DNA of 64,000 nt from Narthecium ossifragum. Taxonomy: Eukaryota > Streptophyta > Magnoliopsida > Dioscoreales > Nartheciaceae. Shown in pieces: positions 20,695-32,138 of the stretch (position 1 is its first letter; each line of letters starts with the position of its first letter). The stretch is taken from NCBI GenBank assembly GCA_963920575.1, contig OY986969.1:11858615-11922614 (forward strand). The letters run 5' to 3'. The translations under genes and the position numbers were made by a program. A model generated the notes under the pieces. The model was not told where the DNA came from. It was given only the letters and a program-made list of their open reading frames with translations, and ran no database searches.

Positions 20695-23600
20695 TTATCA
20701 GAGCATAGGTTGTAGATCCCATGGTTAGGATCAGGATACGGTTGAGATTGAGTGTGGAATGGGATAGTTTTAGGTCTAGAACATCCTTGCATGTCTGGTT
20801 GCGTTTGCGTGTGACATGCTTATCTATCTGTTTGCTGATGTGTTTTGTTGCTTCCCGATTTCATCATGACGTCTCAGGGGGAGATGTGCATGCGCACCGG
20901 TGTCGTCCGTTCCCTCGCCTGAAAGTGTCTCCCCCCGTGCTGGAGATGAGCGAGTAGGGAATAGGACGTGTCGCCTTTTTACTCTTGGAATCCTGAGAGG
21001 TGGGCCCGTAGTGGCCCAGGGACGATGTTGGAGATCCTTCGACAGTAGAGGATTGATTGAAGGAGGTGTCCCAGATCCCGGATGTTTTGGACATCTTGGA
21101 GTATCGCTTGCTTGGGAAGCTGTTGTTTTCTTGCCTTCCCAGGAAGCGATTCGTAGTGGCGCTTGTCGGGGCCACTAGGGACACTGTTGGTTGTGTGTTG
21201 AGAACAGCTCGCGTAGTGTTCTTTGGCACCTACCCTTGGAGGGTGGTGTAGTTGGGAGTACCTTCCTCTGTTCTTGGTACTCGCACTGCGTGGTAGCACG
21301 CGGGTTGGTTGGATCACCTGGCTCGGTATGCTGGAACGACAGCGGGGGACGTCCTGGACTGTACTCCGGATACTGAGACAGATGACTTGAGGGTTGACAC
21401 CGGACAGTTGGCCGGTGGTCGTGGTGAGTTTCGGGGTTGTCATTCCTGCTTCTGGGGAACGGCAGGGTAGCCGTTGGCAGAGGCAGAGGTTTCAGCATCA
21501 GCGACAGCCGTGGCAGCAGCAGCGTCGTGCCGGTCCTTTGAGAGGTAGCCTGGACCGTCATACTGAGAGGTAGTCCACCGGGTGCTTGAGTGCTAGCCGT
21601 TGTGGGTCTTTTCGCCGACGGTGCTGGTTGCGAGGGGCGCTGGGCGCTTACCGCAGAGCAGTCGGGCGTGACGCACGGTGTGGGACAGAGCAGTGGACTA
21701 GTGCCTCTGTTGGGGCAGGTACCTGGGGCAGACGCAAGAGTTGGTAGCTTCAGCAGCAGCCAGTTTCAGAGCCGCCACCTTCAGCTTTCGGAGCTTCTCG
21801 CAGGTTGCGTTTTCCTTTGTGGCTCTGGGTTTTCGCCCTTGCGACTCGTCCCCGTGTAGCCATGCCGGCTTGGGACCTGAGTCGAGTGTGGCTTGAGAGT
21901 AGCCACCGATTGGGACAAGAGCTTGGGTTGGTTGCTCTTGTCGGGACGTTTCTTAGAGGTTAGGAACCTCTAGGTGTCCGTCGCCCACGTGTGGTGCACG
22001 TTGGGGTTCGACGGCTTCCTCGGTTGCGTCGGTTGGTCGCGCACCGGGGTGTGCTTCTTTGGCCGTGGGAAGGTGTCGTGAGCACACCTAACGGCGCTGT
22101 TTCGCTCTCGTTGAAGATCGCGGTTCGGTGATCCTTCTGCTTGTCGAGAGCTGGGGTTTGTTCACCGGCTTGTAGTGAACTCCTTCCCCGTTTGTTTCGA
22201 GGGTGCTCTGGAGAGCAGCTTTCCTCTCGTGTTGTTGTTGTTGTTTGTGCAGCTGTCTTTCTTGAGGAGCTTTCTGGTTGTCGTCTTCGTGGGACACCGA
22301 GTTCGAGGTCGAGATTACTTTGGGCGGTTGTGAGCGTTGCGAGTTTGCATGTGGATGCCAACAGCATTTGGAGAGTCGAGGACTCAGTCGGCCGAGTCGG
22401 TAGCTCGGGATTTTCCTTCGCCCAGGTGTGTACCTCAGAGTGTGTTCCGGTTCTCATTGTGGATGGTTCCCTCCATACTTGCATGGGCGTCAGGAAGCTA
22501 GCCAGTGTTGCAACACAAGGTATGCGCCCGCTGCAGTGTAACTGTAATGTGTTAGTAGTTGAGAGACTTGTCGACCCCTTCAGAGTTTGACCTTCGCATC
22601 GACTACACCAGCTGAGGATTCGGGATTGCGACATCCCGGAGGCAGCCTTCCGTACGAGGTACGGACTGTACCAGTTCACAGTGATGCCGTTTAGTCTGAC
22701 GAACGCACCAGCAACTTTCACAGATCTAATGTAGAGGATCATCATGCCGTACCCTGATCAGTTGCAGTAGCGTTCATCGACACCATCCTATTTACCGGCG
22801 CGTTGAGGAGGAGCACCAGCGATATCTGGTGTTTGAATCGCAGCTGCCGAGGGCGTATCGGCGTTATTTGGCTCCCAGCGCGAGGTCTTGGCCTTCAGAG
22901 GCAGGTTTCGACGGACGGGCAGTCTCAGCGGTAGGCAGATCACTTGATTCAGCCGGGCTCGACACAGATGTGCGACAGCAGAGGTTGAAGACGGTGTTCA
23001 AGATTCAGTAGAGGCATCTCCAAGACTGCTGGACCGTTGACCAGAGTGACCAGGAGACCGGAGCTTTTGCCTTAAAGTCATTGAGTCAGTGCCTTTAAGG
23101 GTATTAGCCATCAGCAGTGGTTAAAGAGGCTAGAGCAGATTTGGTGGATTTATCAGCTCATCAGAGACAGACAATCAGTTGGATCAGATTTCAAGGATCA
23201 GATTCCAGATGACCTCCCCTTCGGTGTTTGCAGCATCCCAGCTCTCCCGGCCAGAGTGATATAGACCCAGGATATATATCCGGAGCTCGTGGAGATCCGT
23301 GTTGTGGTTGGTACCGAGCACATGGTAGAGGGCTGGACAACGTCAGCAGATGGTAGGTCGTGCTTAGGTAGCAGTGTTGCAGATTCGGCAGACCCTTTAC
23401 AGCCCGTTCCAGTGTCAGAGTGGGAGCGAAAGCACACCATGGCGAGCGTCATCACCAGATTGCAGGAGGTTGTTAGGTAGAGTACGTCCCACTACTAGAG
23501 TTTCCCTTTTCCAGCAGCCATCAGAGACCAGACGGGTGCAGTGCCATTCTAGGTGTAGCACGGCAGTTCATGCCGTTCATCCAATTGCTCAACCGACGTT

Positions 23601-24192
23601 GTTGAGGCACCATCCACCATCCCAGACGTCGTCAGACAGTTCTCAGGGAGATCAACACAGAGCAGACGAGAGAGCTACTCAGGTCAGAGGCGATGATCTT
23701 TGGAGTTCTCAGTTCCTGATAGAGTGTCCTTGAAGGTTCCTCCGAGCAGAGGATCAGCCAGAGTTGGCAGAGAGCAGAGACCAGACGAGGTGGAGGCCGA
23801 GGCAACCCAACCCCGATAGTCTGCACCGGGACCATGACGGCGTGGAGCGACGATGACATCGAGCCTATAGAGTTTCCTGACGGCTTTAGCAGACATTTGA
23901 TAGTACCCCAGAGGTGGAGTAGCAGATCCAGAGTTACACGGGGACATCCTACGTGAGGTTTACTCCTCTCCTGTTACTGCTCATTCAGGAGGCATGGAGA
24001 TAAATCATGGATTTCGTCGTCAGCTTGGTTGGCACCAGATACAGAGATTATATGAGAGATCAGATACAGAGATTAGATGTAGAGATCAGATACAGAGATT
24101 AGATGCAGAGATCGGATACAGAGATTAGATGCAGAGATCAGATCTAGAGACCAGCTGCAGAGGTCAGGTCAGCACATATGAGATGAGTATGT
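20695..24192 (+). pseudogene. Element A gag-pol remnants (gag, RT)
   Basis: A 3.5-kb decayed interior. The start holds the rest of the primer-binding site. A Gln-rich stretch near 21480-21530 (RFQHQRQPWQQQQR) resembles the C-terminal linker of gag. At about 22600-22810 RT sequence is readable: [37 protein letters not shown], then after stops FIDTILF, where active enzymes have FIDDIL. The loss of a catalytic Asp and many indels make RT inactive. 22850-24030 has no continuous frame; RNase H and the start of integrase are not identifiable. Confidence 0.7.
24036..24164 (+). repeat. 26-bp tandem repeat, about 5 units
   Basis: Units begin at about 24036 (25 bp, imperfect), 24061, 24087, 24113 and 24139, with consensus CAGATACAGAGATTAGATGC followed by AGAGAT. 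The last unit is more diverged. The array lies just before the readable integrase and replaces part of its N-terminal region. Confidence 0.88.
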
Positions 24193-25143
24193 GTGCCACA
24201 TATCAGTTCACTTGTCAGAGAGGTGGTCAGACTACACGGAGTTCCAATTTCTATCGTGTCAGACCGTGACCCCATGTTTACCAGCAGGTTCTGGCGAGGC
24301 TTTCAGGAGGCAGTTGGCACACACCTGACTTTCAGTATGACATTTCATCCGGTGACAGACGGGCAGTCAGAGCGGACGATCCAGATCGTAGAGGACAGGC
24401 TGAGAGCATGTGCCCTCGACGCCGGAGGCAGCTGGGAGGAGCACGTCCCCTTGGTGGAGTTCGCCTACAACAACAACTACCAGTCCAGTCTTGGAGTAGC
24501 ACATTTCGAGGCATTGTACGGTAGGCCGTGTCGTTCCCCAGTGTGCTGGACAGAGGTTGGAGAGGCTTCACTCACCGGTCCAGACCTCATCAGGCGGTCG
24601 TCAGAGAGGTTAGTGCAGATCAGGCAGAGACTTCTGACGGCTCAGAGCCGGCAAAAGAGTTATGCAGATCAGAGGCGACGACCGTTAGAGTTTGCAGTCG
24701 GCGACAAAGTGTTCCTGTGAGCATCGCCGTACAGAGGATCCGTCAGGTTTGGCTGAGGTGGTAAATTGGCGCCGAGGTTTGTCGGGCCGTTTGAGATCCT
24801 AGAGAGGATCGGCGAGGTAGCTTACCGCCTGGATCTTCCTCAGCACATGTTTTCTGTGCATCCGACGTTCTATGTGTCGATGCTGAGGAAGTATCACCCA
24901 GATCCGTCTCATGTCATCAGGGTGGATGACATCGAGCTTGAGGTGGACGCGACGTTCGTCGAGCAGCCAGTTCGAGTACTTGACCGGAGGGATCAGGTCT
25001 TGCGGGGCAAGACGATTCCCTTGGTCAAGGTACTGTGGAGGCACAGAGGCACCGAGGAGATGACCTGGGAGCGCGAGACGCGCATGCAGCAAGAGTTTCA
25101 ACAGTTGTTTTCATCTCGAGGTACCTCTTGTCCTGTCTTTTAG
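24193..25143 (+). pseudogene. Integrase core, C-terminal domain and chromodomain-like tail (element A)
   Basis: This reads as chromoviral integrase from [20 protein letters not shown] onward. It has the second catalytic Asp ([12 protein letters not shown]) and the Glu ([15 protein letters not shown]), followed by [13 protein letters not shown] and [14 protein letters not shown]. After DKVFL there is a TGA and a short damaged stretch (24718-24770). Then the C-terminal domain resumes with APRFVGPFEILERIGEVAYR and FYVSMLRKYHPDPSHV, and the tail VKVLWRHRGTEEMTWERE is of the Tekay/Del chromodomain-like type. The zinc finger and first Asp are missing. It is the best preserved coding part of element A. 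Confidence 0.88.
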
Positions 25144-25217
25144 TGTAACTGTTTTTCTGTTTCCGAGCCCTACCTTTATCGAATCTCGGGACGAGATTTC
25201 CTTTAAGGGTATTAGGA
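25144..25217 (+). other. Element A 3' non-coding and polypurine region
   Basis: Between the pol stop and the 3' LTR the sequence includes TCTCGGGACGAGATTTCCTT and AAGGGTATTAGGA. This matches the usual Tekay/Del layout of '..GGACGAGATTTC..' followed by a purine-rich tract, here weakened by pyrimidines. Confidence 0.65.
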
Positions 25218-27689
25218 TGTGAGGACCTGTCCCTCTACCCCTGTGGCTCGTTGTGGACCGCAAGGGCAATTTGGTATATTGCGCCTTGTTGGTTTGTTTC
25301 ACACCCGCGTATGCACACACTGACCTTGTTTGTGTTAGTGCTTGTTTAGAATGGTTAGGTGGACCCGGGATCGGAAGATCCCAGCTCGGACACGCTGAAG
25401 CTTGCTTTTTGGGCAGCTTACGGCCCTTGAGCGATCGATCGAGCGATCAATCAGACTCGTGAGCGAGTCGGTGGGTTTTTGACCCGTTCGGATTGATCCA
25501 AACATTTTGGATCGATCCAGGCACTGTAGCAAGCAGTTGAGCTTGCAGCAGAGTAGTTGAGCGGCGAGGACGGCCATGTGCCGTTGCTCTCCGTTGTCAG
25601 AGGAGAGGTCCTCTCCTTCACCTTCTCCCCACCTTCCCCGGCCTTCCTCTACTTCTCTTCTTCCTTCCCTTCTTCTTCCTTCTTTCTCTCTTCTTCCCGG
25701 TTCTGGTTTGCTCTGTTTTTCTTCCGGCAGCCCACCTTCATCTCCTCTGTTCTCCCTCCTCCGGCCACCGTTTTGGGCGTTCTAAAAGCTCATTGGATCC
25801 GTGGCGACGAGAGGAAGACCCCTGAAGTGGTTTGGAACCTTGTTGGTGATCAACTCGCGAGGAATCAGCCGAGGAAAGCGCTGTTAGGTAGGTGTTCTAC
25901 CTACATGAGTTAATTAATGGGTTTAGTTAGATCTAGCCGTTAGATCTTGATGAAATTGTGCTGTGGGATGCATCTTGTATATTAGAATTACTGATATAAG
26001 TTTCATGATCTTTCGTTGAGATTTGAGTAGGATTTATGCATGATTAATCTCGGATTTTCTGGTTTTCTGCTGTTCTTGAAGAACAGCCGGCTTGCGGCGC
26101 GTTTCCTGGCTTGTACATGTATGATCTTGGCTTTGGATAAACATAAGAGTTGTAGATCTCTTCGTTAGCTTTTCAATCCAGTTTATTTCATATTTTTCCG
26201 ATTTTTCTACGAATTTTGGTGATTTTTCTCGTGGCCTGCGACGAGGCTGATCTGAAGCTGGTATGAAGCTTTGGATCGATCCAAATTGTTCCGGATCTAT
26301 CCCAAGCTGGCTGATGGCGTTTTATGGGTTGGTAGGAAGCTTTGGATCGATCCAAATTGTTCCGGATCGATCCCAAGTTGGCTGATGGGGTTGTATGGAG
26401 TTTTGATTAGCTGTTTTGATTAGTGTTTTCCCGTTAATCCAACCGTTGGATGATCATGGATTTTGGATATGTTGTTCCCGGCATGTAGATCTACTGGTAT
26501 CTAAGTTGGATCTTGAATCCGATGTCGTTTGGATGTCGGATCGACGGGGTCAACTAGCTGCTTGTAGAGAACATTTTGGGGTTTTGAATAAGATATTATA
26601 AGCTCGGATTATAATAATATATTTTTACTGTTCATCGAAGTGTTCGGGGTTGCTTCCCGTTGCAGGAGTCCGCGGTTGACGGTCATGGTACCGTCGTATT
26701 GCCGGGACCCGCTGCGGATCGGCTGGCAGCGGTTGGTGGTACCGCTGCAGCGATCCGGTTGGACTTATATGCTGCCTTGTCATACTATTACATGCCTATT
26801 TCTCTTGCTTGTGTATGTTCATAGCATGCATTCTCTGTTGTGCATTAGTTGCATAAGGTTAGGGCGTGGATGATTTGTGGATCGCCGTCCCGAGGCTGGA
26901 AGCTCGGATTTAGCCCTAGGACCGGGGTTGGGTAGTCAGGACTCGGTTCGAATTGTGGTGTTCAGTCAAACTTGATGATAGGCTTAGATGACTGGTACAC
27001 ATGTTGCTTGGTGATTACAGAGGTCGTGTCGACCTTAAGTCGGATGCTGAGGTGTAGCCCGTGTTCCACTGTGTTGACCCTTGAGTAGAGAGGTTGACTA
27101 CTTAGCGGTGCTATTTCCCGCCTGCAGTGCCGTTCCCTGCTTGTGGGCCAGCAGTGTTGTTTCCTGCTACTGAGTGCGACCATGTTCGTGGGCCTCAGGG
27201 ACACGCGGTGGGGTTATGGGATCCCTGTATACACCCTGGTCTTACTTGAGGGAGACACTATTGCGTTCCCCTTCCTTCTGTGTGACGTAGTGTAGAACCC
27301 TACTGAGCTTTATGCTCACTCCTACCCGGGCTGCGTTTTGCAGGTGCAGGCGCCAGCTCTTCTTCAGTAGCCCCTACCGGGCAGGTGTTTGGTGGCGCGG
27401 CGGCGTCTGGCGGGGTTTGAGGACCGGTGATCTCTTTCTACACTTTTTTTTTGTTATAGTTAGTCTCCTACGGGAGTATGATGTATAAACTGTTGTAACC
27501 CCTTTTGAGGTTTTGGATTATTATATTATATCTTTTGAAGTTTGAATTTATTGTATTATTCAGGGGTGCTATGAACTGTTTAATGAAATCAGTAAGTTGG
27601 GGGAACCCCTCGCCTTTATTTCCGCATTTAGTTAGGTTCCGGTTCGCGTTGCCCGGCCCGGTTGGGCTTTCGCGGGTCGGGGCGCGACA
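25218..27689 (+). repeat. 3' LTR of element A (2472 bp)
   Basis: Starts TGTGAGGACCTGTCCC and ends GGGGCGCGACA. It is nearly identical to 15533-18010 apart from scattered substitutions and small indels. It contains the ~66-bp tandem unit (about 26255-26390) and GATCGATC palindromes near 25430-25450. Confidence 0.92.
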
Positions 27690-27694
27690 TCTAC

Positions 27695-28725
27695 CTGATA
27701 AGGTCAATAGTGTTCTATGAAGTATAGGGCACAAAAAATTCTTATACTTATACACATGCCACCAACACATGAAATTAACTTCTAAACCTCAAGCATACCA
27801 ATCACCATCCAGACGAACATACGTGACATGAAAAATAAAAGTTACATACAGCAGCAACCTCTACCCACAATTAGTCCAAGCAAACCACTATTTTCTTGGC
27901 CCGTCATCCAACCCTCACACTTTATTTACAACATACTCTTTTACTTCAGTATTTTTTTTATTTATATATACTATCAGTGGTTCTACCTTTTTATGTGAAC
28001 TCCCCGCTTCCTGAGGCAAGAACACCGGGTTATTCAATAAATCACTTAATAATCATTTGGGCACAGCTTGATCCATTAAGATACAACTGGATCCATATAG
28101 CGAGCTCAAGCCAGTGACTCCCAAACCAAACGGCTTTAGGGCACTGACTGTAAAACACTCATCTGGCTCAAGAATCAAATTCAGCGGCTACGAATCAAGC
28201 TCAAGAATCTCATTTCTTTTTCTTCTGTTTTTTTTTCTGCATGCAATAGTCACATACTAGCTAAGGTGGAAATCATAGTCTAAGTTAACACTAGTATGCT
28301 CAGTCCTCTGGTGAGTATATTTGCAATTGCACATTAGGTGTTCGTGTGTGAACCATTTGGTTATCGTACATGCAATCAATATATAGGTCAATCCAAGTGA
28401 AAGCAACATGTATAATAAGTAGTTTTGAATTTCGTGCTCAATTGAAAACTATTAAACCCACAAGGTATCATGCATGTCTACACCCCCCAATCTGAAATCG
28501 ACATTGTCCTCAATGTGGGCATCTTATCCAATAAAATATCTAGGAGGTGGCTGTCCAAAATTCTATATAAAAACAAACAAGATACTATAAGTAAGAAAGA
28601 GGTCACATGATAGAGTAGCGAACATCTCCCCAAGGATACTTAGGGTGGCTGAAACCCTTAGTGGGTTGCCTCCCACTCAACGCTTTATTTAACGTCTAGG
28701 CAAGATGTACTGCAAAGTTTAAGGT
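27695..28725 (-). other. 3' non-coding region of the Athila/Tat element
   Basis: About 1 kb of AT-rich sequence follows the element A insertion and precedes the integrase stop. No ORF with similarity is seen. The block near 28620-28700 ('tgggttgcctcccactcaacgc') is part of the untranslated tail. Such long 3' regions after pol are usual in Athila/Tat elements. Confidence 0.6.
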
Positions 28726-29775
28726 TCAACAAAATTCACTGCTTTCCACAACTCCTGGTGGTCCTTCCAAATACAGCTTCAAACGATGTCCATTGACTTT
28801 GAATTTTTTCCCATTTGTCGCATTCTCAATTTCAACAGCACCATGAGGAGATACTTGTATCACCTTAAATGTACTCATCCATCTTGACCTTAATTTACCT
28901 GGAAAGAATTTCAATCGTGAGTTATAAAGTAAGACTTTCATACCTTGTGTAAACGCCTTCCATTGTATTGCTTTATCATGATAGAGCCTGGTTCTTTCCT
29001 TGTAGATCTTAGCGTTCTCGTATGCTTCAATCCGCAGTTCATCCAATTGGTTCAATTGCATCTGCCTCATATCCATAGCTTCTCTCATAACAAAATTCAG
29101 CTGCTTTATTGCCCAATAGGCCCTATACTCCAACTCTACCGGTAAGTGGCATGTTTTGCCAAACACAATTCGATAAGGGGTCATACCAATAGGGGTCTTA
29201 TATGTAGTGTGATATGCCCAAAGAACGTCATTAAATTTTACTGCCAATCCTTCCTTGTAGTGTTGACAACTCTTTCCAAGATCGTCTTTATTTGCCTATT
29301 GCTCACCTCAACTTGTCCCGCTGTTTGAGGGTGGTAAGGAGTTGCCACCCGATGGGTGCTGTTGTATTTCTTAAACAATGAATCAAACGCTTTATTGCAA
29401 AAGTGTTTCCCCCCATCACTTATAATCGCCGAAGGTGTTCCAAACTTTGTAAAAATCATATCTTTCAAGAATCCCACCACGATCTTGCTGTCATTGTTCC
29501 TGGCTGCAATTGCTTCAATCCACTTAGATACGTAATCAACAACAACAAAAATATAAGTATACCCATATGATGGAGGAAATGACCCCATGAATTCTATGCC
29601 CCAAACGTCAAACAATTCCACCACTAGATTGTTTGTAAGAGGCATCTCGTTCCTCTTACTTATATATGCTCTCCAATCTTTGGCACCTATCACACTTAGC
29701 AGCAAAATTAAACGAATCTTTCAAATAAAGTAGGCAAAAAAAAAACAAAATCGGAGAACTTTAAAAGCAATTTTC
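28726..29775 (-). pseudogene. Athila/Tat integrase core and C-terminal domain
   Basis: The minus-strand translation starts after the element C insertion with AAKCDRCQRL (second half of the zinc finger). It continues through VWGIEFMGSFPPSYGYTYIF (first Asp region), SAIISDGGKHFCNKAF (second Asp) and [16 protein letters not shown] (Glu). A one-base frameshift falls near 29240 between TRKDW and [11 protein letters not shown]. The second half reads [31 protein letters not shown] and [20 protein letters not shown], ending in GVVESSEFC and a stop. One or two other stops occur near 29650. The catalytic residues are present but the frame is broken. Confidence 0.9.
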
Positions 29776-30628
29776 AGATACGAGGTCGAATCGAGACATT
29801 CGAAGAAGGGAGCCACACCCATGCTTGGGCGGGCCCATCATCAAGGAGCTGGCTGCAACCAGGTCCCTATGGAGCAAGTTGAGCCAAGCTGGCCTTAGGG
29901 ATTCCTATTCCCTAGTTGGTTTGTTTACTTAGTTGATTTCTTAGTTAGTAGTTATCTTGATTGACTCAGTTTCCTAGTTTGAGTTCAGTTTATGCTTTGC
30001 TTTATTAGTTCCTATTATGAGTCTTAGTTATTAGGAAGTTTGAGTTATGATTCAGTCTTAGTAGGAAAGTATTATTACTTGATCATTAAAGCAAGGTAGT
30101 TCTCTAGTTGGATTAGAACTCTGTCAAGGCCTCTATAAAAGGACTTCTATAGTTTGTATTAGGTCATGGAAGAATTATGATGAATTAAGTAGAGTTATTA
30201 GTAGAATAATCTTAGGAGTACATGTAACCCTAATTCCACCAACTCCACCAGCCATCTTCTCTTCCCTTCCCTACCGTCGGATCCTTTCTCTACCACCGGC
30301 CTCCGTCATCCGCTACCATCCACGCCTCCGTCGTCCAACGCCAAGTCCCCGGCGTCCCCCTTGGCTGCCGTGCTCCCCTCCGCCACCTCATCACCGCTGC
30401 TACATTCTCCAAGGCTTGGATCTCCCAAGGGTAGCCGACCAACCATTGAGGAAGCTGCGAGATAATCCTCTTTCTCATCCGTCTCTCTCCTCTGGGTTGA
30501 GCCTTCCTCGTCGAATACCTAGGGTGCTTCTCCTAAAACCCTAAAGGTATCTCTTGACCTAGCCATAGCTTTGGCTAAGGAGGAGCCGAGACCAGGTACG
30601 AAAGCGCTAGAGAAGGTGCATCATATCA
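29776..30628 (+). repeat. 5' LTR of element C (853 bp)
   Basis: Begins AGATACGAGGTCGAA, where the expected first bases TG are mutated to AG, and ends GTGCATCATATCA. It contains many TAGT/CTAGT-like words, a TATA-like 'ctataaaagga' at about 30131 and a pyrimidine-rich transcribed part. It matches 37351-40595 after removal of the Helitron. Confidence 0.88.
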
Positions 30629-30646
30629 ACTTGGTATCAAAGCTTC
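30629..30646 (+). other. Primer-binding site of element C
   Basis: ACTTGGTATCAAAGCTTC follows the LTR end. TGGTATCA matches the initiator tRNA-Met complement, with AAAGC instead of GAGC. Confidence 0.82.
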
Positions 30647-30665
30647 GTTCTGAAGACTGCATTGA

Positions 30666-31570
30666 TGGCAAGAGTACCCGGCCCTATTCCCCACTATGTC
30701 TGGGTTGGATCAGGACCAACTCCTCCTACCTCACTCCCTACTGAAACCCCTGTTCATCCGACCCGACCTACTCCTATACCTAGTTGAACCCCTCTCCCAC
30801 ATCATCATCCCTTACCTCCATCAACATCCCTACAGAACCCTAACCCTAACCAACCTCCACCCTATGCAGCCTACAACCCAATTCTTCCACAACCCTATTA
30901 TTACCCACCTCACACTCCACCTGCCTATGAACCGGCTCATTATCCAAACCTTGAGCCTCCTATCCCTTCCTACAAACCGTCACCTCTTTATCCGCCATTA
31001 CCTCCACCCTACAACCAACCCAAACCTGCAAATACCAATGGGCATTTGAGTACGACTTGGACTCCAATTCCTACTGAAACTAGGATTACAAATCCTACTC
31101 TAACTAGGAATCCTAGTCAAACTCAGAGTATGACTTGGACTCCAAATCCTACTAGAACTAGGATTACAAGTCCTACTCCAACTAAGAATCCTAGTCAAAC
31201 TCGGAGTACGGCTTACTCTACAGCTGAACAATGGAAGGAAGCCGTCCCGAGTTGGATCCCTCTGCCTTACCCTTAAGTAGAATAGTGGGAAGTAATGATC
31301 CAAAGATATTCTCCTACAAATCAGTCAAGCCATACCGGGGTTCAGATTCCAAGTCAAAATACCATTCTAGTTGCAACTTAGATTGTAGAACCTAAACCCA
31401 GTTCTACCTGGATTAGGACTCCTCATACGATTCCGACTCCGCTTCCTCCACAACCCCACTATTGCCCTCCTCATACTCCACCCACCCATGAGCTGCTCCA
31501 TTACCCAAACCGTGAATAACACCGACGGCCCCCTTACCCAACCACGCCACATCCCAGCCAAGTCAACACC
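30666..31570 (+). pseudogene. Pro/Thr-rich gag-like remnant of element C
   Basis: Low-complexity coding-like sequence near the 5' end. Read across frames it gives Pro/Tyr/Asn-rich runs such as NPNPNQPPPYAAYNP, YYYPPHTPPAYEP and YPPLPPPYNQPK, comparable to the NP-rich linker in the gag at 2690-3250. Next come two ~81-bp repeats (TWTP..TRITNPT..) and EQWKEAVPSWIPL before a stop near 31276. No capsid core or zinc knuckle is visible. Function unknown; probably a reduced gag N-terminus. Confidence 0.5.
31047..31210 (+). repeat. 81-bp tandem duplication
   Basis: Two copies of about 81 bp start GACTTGGACTCCAA at about 31053 and 31134. Each contains ACTAGGAATCCTAG-like palindromes or a variant. The encoded peptide is TWTPxPTxTRITxPTxTxNP. 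Confidence 0.8.
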
Positions 31571-32138
31571 CTGCCTGCGCGCCCCGACCCGCATAGGCCC
31601 AACCGGGCCGGGCGAAGCGAACCGGAACCTAACCTACTGCGGAAATTTTGGCGAGGTTTCCCTCTAATCATAGTGGTCTCCATAGCAATTCATAATCATC
31701 CTGTATTATACAAACATTCACAAACCTCAAAGACTGAAGCTGAATAGATACAAATCCTCAACTGGGTAAAAGTTATACAAAATCTCTCTCGTAGGAGGCT
31801 AACTAAACGAAAGGTATAACAGACGATCGCCGCACCTCAAGCACCGCCAGAAGAGCTAGCGCCAGCACCTGCAAAACGCAGCCCGGGTAGGAGTGAGCAC
31901 TAAGCTTAGCAGGGACACTATACTACGACACTTACAAGGGAGGGAACACAACAGTGCCGCCTCCAAGTCTATCATAGGTGTATACAAGGGTCCCATAACC
32001 CTACCGGAAGTCCGTGAACGCAGGCCCAAAACACTGCAGACTCACAACAGGACACTGAACACTGTTTGGCGGGCCAGGACACCGCTGGGTAGGCACTCCT
32101 CGACCCAAGAGTCAAGAACACCGAACTCCGGCTACACC

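Larger units (their letters stand above)
15533..27689 (+). mobile_element. Element A: Tekay/Del-type chromovirus, full length with LTRs
   Basis: A complete two-LTR insertion with perfect TSD TCTAC (15528-15532 and 27690-27694). The 5' LTR is 15533-18010, the interior 18011-25217 and the 3' LTR 25218-27689. The interior has a primer-binding site interrupted by a solo LTR, a wrecked gag-RT region and a readable integrase with a chromodomain-like tail. The long LTRs and the tail VKVLWRHRGTEEMTWERE are typical of the Tekay/Del chromovirus clade. The LTRs look very similar, so insertion is fairly recent, yet the interior is far more decayed. Confidence 0.92.
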
